Below are positions 35,342 through 43,766 of a stretch of DNA of 64,000 bases, piece after piece. The position numbers and the translations under genes were made by a program. This stretch comes from Oscillospiraceae bacterium (lineage in GTDB: Bacteria; Bacillota; Clostridia; Oscillospirales; UBA644). Where the stretch lies: NCBI GenBank assembly GCA_015067305.1, contig SVMT01000004.1, forward strand, positions 50,370-114,369. Direction: 5' to 3'. Within the stretch, counting starts at the first letter, position 1; each line of letters opens with the position of its first letter. Under the pieces are notes generated by a model, which was not told the DNA's origin, did not search any database, and was given only the letters and a program-made list of their open reading frames with translations.

Positions 35342-36769
35342 ATGAAAAAAGTATTATTTGCCGCAGCGGAAGCTCTGCCTTTCATTTCCACAGGCGGACT
35401 TGCAGACGTTGTCGGTTCACTCCCCGCAGCCCTTGTCAAAAAAGGCGTTGACGCAAGAGTAGTTCTTCCTCTTTATGGAACAATGAACGAAAAGTTCAGG
35501 AAAGACCTTGTTCTTGTCAAAGAGATCGAAGTACAGCTTTCCTGGAGAAAACAGTATTGCGGTATCTACAAAACGGAACATAACGGTGTTACATTTTATT
35601 TTATTGATAACGAGTTCTACTTTAAACGTGATTCCCTGTACGGTAGTTTCGATGACGGTGAACGTTTCGCATTCTTCTCCAAATGTATTCTTGATATCAT
35701 GCCTCACATTGATTTCTATCCTGATGTTCTTCATGCTAATGACTGGCAGACAGCTCCTGCGGTAATATATCTCAGATGCAATTACGGTCATATTCCCGAA
35801 TATCAGAAGATCAGAACTGTTTATTCTATCCATAATATCGCTTATCAGGGTATTTATAATCTTGGAACTATGGGTGATGTTTTCGGTATAAACGGTTGGG
35901 ACAGAAGTATTGTTGAATATGACGGCTGCCTGAACCTCACAAAGGGTGCTATCGTATGCTGTGACAGGCTTTCCACAGTATCTCCTCATTATGCGGAAGA
36001 GATCAAAACTGCAGAATTCGCTCACGGCCTTCAGTACATTATTAACGAATCCTCATATAAGCTTTCAGGTATTCTTAACGGTATCGACGTAAATTATTAT
36101 AATTCTGAAATAGATCCTGAAATTCCTTATAATTTCAATGCAGATGATTTCTCCGGTAAAGCCAAGGACAAAGCAGCTCTTCAGGAAGAACTCGGACTTC
36201 CCGTTGATCCCGACGTTCCTGTAGTTTCAATGATAACACGTCTTGTTTCCCATAAAGGACTTGATCTTGTTGAATGTGTTCTTGAAGAAATAATTGCTAA
36301 AGATAAGATCCAGTTTGTACTTCTCGGTACAGGTGAAGCAAATTACGAAGCTTATTTCAGAAATCTCGAAGCAAAATATCCTGAAAAAGTTCGTGCTATT
36401 ATCAAATACGATAAGACTCTTTCCAAGAAGATATATGCGGCTTCCGATATCTTCCTCATGCCTTCAAAGAGTGAACCTTGCGGTCTTGCACAGATGATCT
36501 GTTCACGTTATGCTACTGTTCCCGTAGTCAGAGAAACAGGCGGTCTTTATGACTCGATCAGAAGCTATAATGAATTTACAGGCGAAGGAAACGGCTTCAC
36601 ATTCACAAATTACAATGCTCACGATATGATGTATACTATCCGCAGAGCAATGGCATTCTACCGCAATAAGGAAGAATGGAACAAGATAATGAAGAAAGCA
36701 ATCTCCGAAGATTTCTCCTGGGCTGCAAGTTCTGAGTCCTATATTGAACTCTATGAATCCATTTTCTGA
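35342..36769 (+). CDS. glgA: Glycogen synthase (ADP-glucose), GT5
   Basis: A 475-residue GT-B glycosyltransferase that extends alpha-1,4-glucan from ADP-glucose. The N-terminal loop reads STGGLADVVGSLP where the classical form is KxGGL; other Firmicutes also vary there. HANDWQT, SIHNIAYQG, LNGIDVNYYN and the C-terminal PSKSEPCGLAQ catalytic motif are intact. AAAGGAG precedes the start. It lies directly after the terminator at 35281-35316, which may hold its level below that of glgC and glgD. Confidence 0.96.
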   Translation: MKKVLFAAAEALPFISTGGLADVVGSLPAALVKKGVDARVVLPLYGTMNEKFRKDLVLVKEIEVQLSWRKQYCGIYKTEHNGVTFYFIDNEFYFKRDSLYGSFDDGERFAFFSKCILDIMPHIDFYPDVLHANDWQTAPAVIYLRCNYGHIPEYQKIRTVYSIHNIAYQGIYNLGTMGDVFGINGWDRSIVEYDGCLNLTKGAIVCCDRLSTVSPHYAEEIKTAEFAHGLQYIINESSYKLSGILNGIDVNYYNSEIDPEIPYNFNADDFSGKAKDKAALQEELGLPVDPDVPVVSMITRLVSHKGLDLVECVLEEIIAKDKIQFVLLGTGEANYEAYFRNLEAKYPEKVRAIIKYDKTLSKKIYAASDIFLMPSKSEPCGLAQMICSRYATVPVVRETGGLYDSIRSYNEFTGEGNGFTFTNYNAHDMMYTIRRAMAFYRNKEEWNKIMKKAISEDFSWAASSESYIELYESIF

Positions 36770-36795
36770 TTAAAAAAGTAAATAAATGCAAATAA

Positions 36796-36848
36796 TTCCG
36801 ATGTTAAGCGTGTCTAATTAAGGAACACTCTTGACATCGGAAGTTTTT
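36796..36848 (+). terminator. Terminator of glgA overlapping the glgP promoter
   Basis: Stem TTCCGATGT/ACATCGGAA (36796-36804 with 36834-36842) plus AAG/CTT, inner GTGT/ACAC, then GTTTTTTG. Its right arm contains the TTGACA of the next promoter. Confidence 0.8.
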
Positions 36849-36859
36849 TGTGGTATAAT
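36831..36859 (+). promoter_or_regulatory. Consensus sigma-A promoter of glgP
   Basis: TTGACA (36831-36836), 17-bp spacer, TATAAT (36854-36859) with TGG as an extended -10. The -35 lies in the terminator arm of glgA. Confidence 0.85.
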
Positions 36860-36957
36860 TTATAGTGTTTTCATTTATTTCGATTTGAAACATTTTTTCG
36901 TTACGGAATAATATGAAATGAGTGAATTATGAATTTAATTAAAAGATGGAGATAGAA

Positions 36958-39396
36958 ATGGATACAAAAATGACAAAAGCTCAGTTGGCTGACGCCATTG
37001 AACTTAAACTTGCCCGTTTTTACGGGGTTCAGCCCAATGAGGCAAACGAAGAACAGATGTATAAGGCAGTTATCATGACTGTCAGAGATGTTCTTACTCA
37101 GAAGAGAAGTGTGTTCCGCGATAAAGTTAAGAAACAGCGTGCAAAGCGTGTTTATTACATGTGTATGGAATTCCTTATCGGACGTTCACTTAAAAATAAT
37201 ATAAGAAACCTTGATCTTGAACCTATTTATTCTGAAGTTCTCAAGGATTACGGCTACGATCTTGAGAATCTTTACGAAAAAGAACCCGATGCTGCCCTCG
37301 GTAACGGCGGTCTCGGCAGACTTGCTGCATGCTATATGGATGCTCTTACATCCCTTGACTATCCCGCAGTAGGTCACTCCCTTTGCTATGAATACGGTCT
37401 TTTCAAGCAGAAGATCATTGACGGTATGCAGATAGAACTTCCCGATGTATGGCTCCCCGGTGGTGAAGTATGGCTTACACCACGTTCCGATAAGAGTTGC
37501 TATGTTCGTTTTGGCGGTCGTGTAAAAGAAGACTGGCAGGATGGCAAATGTGATATTACTCACGAGGATTACGAAGAAGTTCAGGCTATTCCTTATGATA
37601 TGATGGTTTCCGGTTCTGAATGTGAAGCTGTTAACGTTCTCAGACTTTGGAGAGCCCGTGACGCTAAGACTTTCAATATGGGTCTCTTCTCTCAGGGTGC
37701 TTATACAGCGGCTTTGGAGAACCACACAAAGGCTGAAACTCTCTCGAAAGTTCTGTATCCTTCCGATAACCACGTTGAAGGTAAGATCCTCAGACTCAAA
37801 CAGCAGTATTTCCTTTGTTCTGCAGCTCTTCAGAGCATCATTGCAGACCATCTTGCAGGTTACGGTTCTCTTGGCAATTTTGCTGAAAAGATATCTATCC
37901 ACCTCAACGATACACATCCCGCACTTTGTATTCCCGAACTTATGAGAATACTTATTGACGTTTACTCTTACTCTTGGGATAATGCTTGGAGACTTTGCTG
38001 TAAAGTATTCTCATATACTAACCATACAGTTCTTCCCGAAGCACTTGAAACATGGGACGAAAGTCAGTTCAAGATCATTCTCCCCAGAATTTACATGATA
38101 ATTGCAGAGATCAACCGCAGATTCTGTGCTGATCTTTGGAGACTCTATCCCGGTGACTGGGACAGAATTTCAAGAATGGCTATTATCGGTTATAACAGAG
38201 TTCGTATGGCAAACCTCAGCGTTGTTGGTTCTACAAAGGTAAACGGTGTTTCCAAACTCCATTCCGAAATTCTTAAAGACAGCGTATTCCACGATTTCTA
38301 CAAACAGACTCCCAATAAGTTTACAAACGTAACAAACGGTATTGCTCACCGTCGTTGGCTCTGTTATTCCAACCCCAGACTTGCAGGACTTCTCGATGAA
38401 TGTATCGGTACTGACTACCACAAGCATCCTGAATCTCTTATTGATTTCAAAAAATTCTACGATGATGAATCTGTTCTTAAACAGCTTGATGAGATCAAAC
38501 ATGCAAATAAGGTTGATTTCTCCGCATATGTTAAGAACCGTACAGGGGTGAATCTTGATCCCGATTCAGTATTTGATGTTCAGATCAAGCGTCTCCATGA
38601 GTACAAGAGACAGCTCCTCAATGCGCTTAATATCGTAAGCACTTATGTTCGTCTTCTTGAAAATCCTGATCTTGAAATGAGACCTCAGACATATATCTTC
38701 GCCGCAAAAGCAGCTCCGGGTTACGAAATGGCAAAGAATATCATCCGTCTTATTTATTTCATCAGCACAGATATTGAAAAACATCCCAGAATCCGTGAAA
38801 AGCTTCGTGTTATCTTCCTTGAAGACTACAATGTTTCTCTTGCGGAACATCTTATACCTTCTGCAGATATCAGCGAACAGATCTCTCTTGCAGGTAAAGA
38901 AGCCAGCGGTACAGGTTGTATGAAACTCATGATGAACGGTGCAATCACTATCGGTACTCTTGACGGTGCTAACGTTGAAATGTCTGAAGCTGTAGGCCCC
39001 AATAATATCTATATTTTCGGTCTTGAAACACAGCAGGTTGAAGAACTCTGGAAAAATGGATACTCTGCATCTTCTTATTATCACAACAGTGAAAGACTCA
39101 AACAGGCTGTTGATTACCTCAACATTGGTTTTGACGGTCACAGTTTTGCTGATATGGTTCGTTACCTCGTTGCGGGTTACGGTATTTCCGACCCCTATAT
39201 GTGTCTTGCAGACTTTGATTCCTACAGCAGAACTCACGATATAATGCTTAAAGCATACGACAATCGTGAAAAATGGAACAAGATGGCTCTCGTTAATATT
39301 GCGGCTTCTGGTTTCTTTGCGTCTGACCGCAGTATTGAAGAGTATGCTAAGAATATCTGGAATCTTAAAAAGGTAAATTCCGCAAATGAAGACTAA
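36958..39396 (+). CDS. glgP: Glycogen/starch/alpha-glucan phosphorylase, GT35
   Basis: An 812-residue PLP enzyme releasing glucose 1-phosphate from glycogen. It has the MEFLIGRSL and NGGLGRLAACYMDA motifs of the N-domain, IKRLHEYKRQLLN, and the PLP lysine in EASGTGCMKLMMNG (a slight variant of GTGNMK). The length is normal. The ATG at 36958 is preferred because GGAG lies 6 bp upstream; an ATG at 36946 would add four residues and lacks a site. It overlaps the following GH13 gene by 11 bp. Confidence 0.95.
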   Translation: MDTKMTKAQLADAIELKLARFYGVQPNEANEEQMYKAVIMTVRDVLTQKRSVFRDKVKKQRAKRVYYMCMEFLIGRSLKNNIRNLDLEPIYSEVLKDYGYDLENLYEKEPDAALGNGGLGRLAACYMDALTSLDYPAVGHSLCYEYGLFKQKIIDGMQIELPDVWLPGGEVWLTPRSDKSCYVRFGGRVKEDWQDGKCDITHEDYEEVQAIPYDMMVSGSECEAVNVLRLWRARDAKTFNMGLFSQGAYTAALENHTKAETLSKVLYPSDNHVEGKILRLKQQYFLCSAALQSIIADHLAGYGSLGNFAEKISIHLNDTHPALCIPELMRILIDVYSYSWDNAWRLCCKVFSYTNHTVLPEALETWDESQFKIILPRIYMIIAEINRRFCADLWRLYPGDWDRISRMAIIGYNRVRMANLSVVGSTKVNGVSKLHSEILKDSVFHDFYKQTPNKFTNVTNGIAHRRWLCYSNPRLAGLLDECIGTDYHKHPESLIDFKKFYDDESVLKQLDEIKHANKVDFSAYVKNRTGVNLDPDSVFDVQIKRLHEYKRQLLNALNIVSTYVRLLENPDLEMRPQTYIFAAKAAPGYEMAKNIIRLIYFISTDIEKHPRIREKLRVIFLEDYNVSLAEHLIPSADISEQISLAGKEASGTGCMKLMMNGAITIGTLDGANVEMSEAVGPNNIYIFGLETQQVEELWKNGYSASSYYHNSERLKQAVDYLNIGFDGHSFADMVRYLVAGYGISDPYMCLADFDSYSRTHDIMLKAYDNREKWNKMALVNIAASGFFASDRSIEEYAKNIWNLKKVNSANED

Positions 39397-41254
39397 TTTC
39401 AGCGGCGAATATAAAGTAGAAAAATTCTGTGAAGGGAAAGACGTCACTTTGTTTGGCGCCTTTCCCACAGGTGTTTCTATCACATTTCGTGTTTCGCTTC
39501 CACGTAAATATGCATCTCTCAGATCTGAATTGATACTCTTTTCCGATTTCGGTGAGCAGGGTAGATATCCTCTTGAATGGACTGCCGTTGATGGTGCAAA
39601 CGATGTTTATGAAGGAACTGTTTCTGTTTCCGAAAACGGACTATATTTTTACAGAATTGTTTTTGGCATAAAATGGGGAGAACGTTCCGTTCCCAACTAC
39701 CGTGACGGGGGAGATGTTTTTCAGCTGAGTTTTTATGATCCTGAAAATAAGCCCGCAGATTGGCTTAAAGGGGGTATAATGTATCAGATATTCCCTGACA
39801 GATTCCGTAACGGTAAAAAAATTCCGGTTAAAAAAGGTTCTGTTTTGAATGAAGACTGGTACAACGGTATCCCTCAATATGCTGAAAAACCGGGCGATCC
39901 TGTCGCCAATAATGTATTTTTCGGCGGTGATCTTTACGGAATTGCTGAAAAAATGGATTATATTGCTTCTTTAGGAGTTACAGTTCTCTATTTGAATCCT
40001 ATTTTTGATGCGGCTTCCAATCATAAGTACGATATTGGCGACTATATGCAGATAGATTCCATGTTCGGTGGCGAAGAAGGCTTTGAAAAATTGCTTGAAT
40101 CTGCCGAAAAATACGGAATCCGAGTAATACTTGACGGTGTTTTTAATCATACAGGTGATGACAGCAAGTATTTTAACCGTTACGGTAATTATAAAACTGT
40201 GGGAGCTTATCAGTCTGAAAAATCCAAATATAAAGATTGGTATAATTTTACAAATTATCCTGATGAATATGCTTCATGGTGGGGTGTTAAGATATTGCCG
40301 TCCACCAATAAATACAATCCCGAATTCCGCGAATTTGTCAATGGAGAAAACGGTGTTATAAGACACTATCTCCGCAAGGGTATTTCAGGTTGGCGACTAG
40401 ACGTTGCAGATGAATTACATGATGAATTCCTCAAAGAACTTCACGATGCAGCCCGTGCCGAAAAGAGTGATTCTCTGATAATCGGAGAAGTTTGGGAAGA
40501 TGCTTCCAATAAGGTTGCATATGATAAACGTCGCAAATATTTCACAGAGTGTGAACTTGATTCTGTTATGAACTACCCATTCAGAGATGCGGTTATATCA
40601 TATATGCTTCACGGAGATGCTGAAAATATTGCGGCAGTAACATCAAGGATCTATGAGCATTATCCCAAATATGTCAGCGACAGTCTGATGAATATAATCG
40701 GAACACATGATACTGAGCGAATTTTAACCGTTCTCGGAGGTCAACCTGCAGGAGCCAGAACAAATGAACAGCTTTCTACTGCAAAAATGACGGCTGAAGA
40801 ACGTAAAAACGGTATAAAACTTGTAAAACTTGCATATCTTCTTATTTCTACATTGCCCGGTTTCCCATGTATTTACTACGGTGATGAGATCGGCATGGAG
40901 GGATATCGAGATCCTTTCAACAGATTGCCTTATCCATGGGGTAGGGAGGACGAAGAACTCCTTTCCTGGTATAGAAAAATAGGTGAATTGCGTAAAAACC
41001 GTTCCGAATTCAAAGAGGGGATCTATCAGGTTATTTATGCCAAAAAAGGAGTTTTTGCTTTCAGACGTGACAGCCTTGTTGTTATTGTCAACAGAAGTAA
41101 TTCTGTAGTTCCTTACAGACCTGCAGTTCTTTTAAATGAATCTGAAAGGCTTTCATCTGTTTGCGGTCCTGTAACAGATATTCTTACGGGAAAAACTCTT
41201 TCCTCTGTAGAAAATCTCCACCCGAATTCTGCGGCAATTATTGTAATTGAATAA
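39386..41254 (+). CDS. GH13 alpha-glycosidase (neopullulanase/cyclomaltodextrinase type)
   Basis: A 622-residue cytoplasmic alpha-glucan hydrolase. An N-terminal beta domain (about 1-120) precedes the GH13 barrel, with DGVFNHTG (region I), the Asp nucleophile in GWRLDVADEL, the Glu in IIGEVWEDAS and the Asp in IGTHDTERI, all intact. There is no signal peptide. With GlgP it would degrade glycogen or imported maltodextrins. The 11-bp overlap with glgP suggests coupling. A terminator follows. Confidence 0.93.
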   Translation: MKTNFSGEYKVEKFCEGKDVTLFGAFPTGVSITFRVSLPRKYASLRSELILFSDFGEQGRYPLEWTAVDGANDVYEGTVSVSENGLYFYRIVFGIKWGERSVPNYRDGGDVFQLSFYDPENKPADWLKGGIMYQIFPDRFRNGKKIPVKKGSVLNEDWYNGIPQYAEKPGDPVANNVFFGGDLYGIAEKMDYIASLGVTVLYLNPIFDAASNHKYDIGDYMQIDSMFGGEEGFEKLLESAEKYGIRVILDGVFNHTGDDSKYFNRYGNYKTVGAYQSEKSKYKDWYNFTNYPDEYASWWGVKILPSTNKYNPEFREFVNGENGVIRHYLRKGISGWRLDVADELHDEFLKELHDAARAEKSDSLIIGEVWEDASNKVAYDKRRKYFTECELDSVMNYPFRDAVISYMLHGDAENIAAVTSRIYEHYPKYVSDSLMNIIGTHDTERILTVLGGQPAGARTNEQLSTAKMTAEERKNGIKLVKLAYLLISTLPGFPCIYYGDEIGMEGYRDPFNRLPYPWGREDEELLSWYRKIGELRKNRSEFKEGIYQVIYAKKGVFAFRRDSLVVIVNRSNSVVPYRPAVLLNESERLSSVCGPVTDILTGKTLSSVENLHPNSAAIIVIE

Positions 41255-41260
41255 TAAAGA

Positions 41261-41292
41261 GAGGTCAACTTCTTCGGTTGGCCTCTTTTTTT
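41261..41292 (+). terminator. Intrinsic terminator of the glycogen cluster
   Basis: Stem GAGG-T-CAAC/GTTG-G-CCTC (41261-41269 with 41277-41285) followed by seven T. Confidence 0.88.
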
Positions 41293-41348
41293 GCTTTCAT
41301 ATATATAAGTTTGGATTTTTTTGTTACAGAAATGTTTGAATTGGGTGG

Positions 41349-41377
41349 TAGACAATCGCATAAAAATATGCTACACT
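41349..41377 (+). promoter_or_regulatory. Sigma-A promoter of the DUF4838 lipoprotein gene
   Basis: TAGACA (41349-41354), 17-bp spacer, TACACT (41372-41377). Confidence 0.5.
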
Positions 41378-41425
41378 GTAAGTAGGTTACCGATTTAATC
41401 AAATAAAATGAAAGAAGGTACTAAA

Positions 41426-43588
41426 ATGAAAAAGTTTTTGTCAATATTGCTTGCGCTGACAATGATGCTTTCAATGTTAGCTGCTTGTAACAATGACACA
41501 CCTGTCGAATCCCCCGATGGATCTGATAATCAGAATGAAATTCAAGGAGGAAATGAACCTATGAATGACGGAAGAATTACCCTCGTTGCTGACGGCTTGA
41601 CGGATTATGTAATCGTCAGAGGCGAGAACGCTTATGTTTCAGAAGTTACTGCATCCACGGAATTACAGAACTATTTAAAGCAGATAAGTGGTGTTGAAGT
41701 TCCTATCGTTACGGACGCAACCGCATCCGTTGAAAAAGAGATTGTCGTAGGTAAGACAAACCGCGAAGCGGACGGCGAATTTGACCGCAATGAACTTGGA
41801 GACGATGGTTTTGTTATCAAGACAAAGGGAGAAAAACTTTATCTTGTGGGCGGTGAAAAGAGAGGGACTCTTTACAGCGTTTATACTTTCCTTGAGGAAT
41901 ATCTCGGAGTACGTTTCTATACCGCAACCGTTGAAAAAGTTCCCGAACAGAAAACGATCTCTGTTGATCAGATTTCAGAAAACAAACAGATTCCTGTATT
42001 TGAATACAGAGATATTGACTGGGTACCCTCAAGACAGGGAACTTTCCAGGTAAAACTTAAAGCAAACGGTACATATGCTCCTCTCGGAGAAGATTTCGGC
42101 GGACATTATTCATATGTAGGTTTTGTTCATACATTAAGCAGTCTTGTTCCGTATGACCAATATTCTGTGGAACATCCGGAATACTTCAGCCGTACTTCTA
42201 ATGAAAAAGATATTTGGGGTGTAAACGGTCAGCCTTGTCTTTCCAATCCGGATGTTTTGAAAATTGCTACGGAAAAGGCCCGTCAGTGGCTTATTGATAA
42301 TCCAAATGCAAATATCATTTCTATTTCTCAGAATGATAATCAAAGATACTGTACTTGTGATGAATGTAATAAGATATTAGCAGAAGAAGGTTCGCAGTCA
42401 GGTATACTTCTCAGATTTGTTAATGCTATTGCAACAGAGCTCGGTCCCGAATTCCCCAATGTAAAGTTTGATACATTGGCATATCAATATACAAGAAATA
42501 TTCCATTAGTTACAAAACCCGTTGATAATGTTATCGTTAGACTTTGTACAATTGAGTGTTGCTTCTCACATCCTCTTGGAACTTGTGAAGATGTAAGTAA
42601 GTCTGATGATATTACAAAGAGTCTTTACGAGGATATTCAAGATTGGGCAAAGGTCAGCGATAAGCTTTATGTTTGGGACTATGTAACAAATTACAGCCAT
42701 ACTTGTTCATTTTTTCCAAATTTCAATTCAATGTTGGCAAACGTAAAATTCTTTGCAGATAATAATGTCGTTGGACTCTATGAAGAAGCAAACTATTTCG
42801 ATGAACTTTCAGACTTCCCCGAACTTCGTGCGTATATTCTCGGTAAGATAATGTGGGATCCCTATATGAGCGAAGAAGAATATTGGGGTCATATTGACGA
42901 TTTCCTTGAAGGCGTTTACGGTCCTGGTTGGCAGAATATCCGAGAGTTTATAAACATTTGTCAAGAAGAATCCGCTGATGTTTGTTTCGGAATAAATGTT
43001 TCTCCCGATGATCTTTTTTTAAGTAAAGTGGAACGCTTTGCGCCTCATGGAAGTAATGATCTTCCCGAAAACCTTACAACAGATATGATAATCAACTATA
43101 CAAAGACTGATTGGACTCAGTATTGGAACTATTACAAGGATATCCAAAATGTTCCAAGGGTTGTGACTGATGGCGAAAAACTCTTTGCGGCAGCTTACGA
43201 AATGGCTGAAACAGATGAACAGAGATATATTATAGATAAGACATCTATAACGGCTGACTATATTAAGTCCACTTATTGGGGAAATAAACTGAGTGCCGGT
43301 GCCGGTGGTGTAGGTAAGATACTTTCAAAGTTCTTCTCTGTAAATCCCGAAGCTTTTGAAGGTGTCGATACAAGAGGGCTTAGAGTGGATATTATTAAAT
43401 TTTCACAAGAACAGGCTGACAGCGAATATATTGAGTTTAACAAAAAGCTTGTGGATAAGATTCTTTCTTATGGAATCGAAAAGTTAGATGAGTGGAGTAA
43501 TATTTACCCGGATTATACATGGACTAATTATGAAGGAGAATCCGGTACAATCAATTTTGCGACAATTCCTGAAGACTGGCTTGATTGA
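41426..43588 (+). CDS. DUF4838 lipoprotein, probable surface glycan-active protein
   Basis: A 720-residue lipoprotein (signal peptide, lipobox LAAC, Cys at about residue 21). Residues about 60-165 resemble the alpha-glucuronidase-type N-terminal domain (VVGKTNRE, TFLEEYLGVRFY). The central part has the DUF4838 marks CTCDECNKIL and ISQNDNQRYC. DUF4838 proteins occur in polysaccharide-use regions of gut bacteria; the activity is unknown. The start at 41426 has GAAGG 7 bp upstream; the ATG at 41408 is less likely. It ends at a three-hairpin convergent intergenic region. Confidence 0.88.
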   Translation: MKKFLSILLALTMMLSMLAACNNDTPVESPDGSDNQNEIQGGNEPMNDGRITLVADGLTDYVIVRGENAYVSEVTASTELQNYLKQISGVEVPIVTDATASVEKEIVVGKTNREADGEFDRNELGDDGFVIKTKGEKLYLVGGEKRGTLYSVYTFLEEYLGVRFYTATVEKVPEQKTISVDQISENKQIPVFEYRDIDWVPSRQGTFQVKLKANGTYAPLGEDFGGHYSYVGFVHTLSSLVPYDQYSVEHPEYFSRTSNEKDIWGVNGQPCLSNPDVLKIATEKARQWLIDNPNANIISISQNDNQRYCTCDECNKILAEEGSQSGILLRFVNAIATELGPEFPNVKFDTLAYQYTRNIPLVTKPVDNVIVRLCTIECCFSHPLGTCEDVSKSDDITKSLYEDIQDWAKVSDKLYVWDYVTNYSHTCSFFPNFNSMLANVKFFADNNVVGLYEEANYFDELSDFPELRAYILGKIMWDPYMSEEEYWGHIDDFLEGVYGPGWQNIREFINICQEESADVCFGINVSPDDLFLSKVERFAPHGSNDLPENLTTDMIINYTKTDWTQYWNYYKDIQNVPRVVTDGEKLFAAAYEMAETDEQRYIIDKTSITADYIKSTYWGNKLSAGAGGVGKILSKFFSVNPEAFEGVDTRGLRVDIIKFSQEQADSEYIEFNKKLVDKILSYGIEKLDEWSNIYPDYTWTNYEGESGTINFATIPEDWLD

Positions 43589-43601
43589 TGAATAAATCAG
43601 A

Positions 43602-43628
43602 AGTGGTCGGCTCAACGAGCCGACCACT
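43602..43628. terminator. Perfect hairpin after the DUF4838 gene
   Basis: 12-bp perfect stem (43602-43613 with 43617-43628) with a 3-nt AAC loop. There is no T-run on the plus strand. Confidence 0.55.
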
Positions 43629-43637
43629 AATATTATA

Positions 43638-43688
43638 GGCTCTTTGTCAATAGTTGGGGTGTAAAATCCCGAATAATGACAAAGAGCC
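43638..43688. mobile_element. ISL3-like palindromic inverted-repeat remnant
   Basis: A 51-bp element with perfect 12-bp ends GGCTCTTTGTCA/TGACAAAGAGCC and an inner GGG/CCC. The end sequence resembles ISL3-family terminal repeats. No transposase and no clear target duplication are present. It could instead be a third terminator hairpin. Confidence 0.45.
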
Positions 43689-43711
43689 CATTTATTATAG
43701 AACCTATTAAA

Positions 43712-43763
43712 ACACAGTAGCTGAAAACAGGGAAGACCTGCCAACGGCTACTGTGTGTTTTTT
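43712..43763. terminator. Bidirectional terminator between convergent genes
   Basis: 10-bp stem ACACAGTAGC/GCTACTGTGT (43712-43721 with 43747-43756), T-run on the plus strand and a short T-run on the minus strand. It serves the DUF4838 gene and the GH36 gene. Confidence 0.8.
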
Positions 43764-43766
43764 ATG

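Noticed and set aside
38566..39483. 305-codon open frame antisense to glgP
   Set aside because: Shadow of glgP and the next gene; composition is unnatural and no promoter or ribosome site is present.
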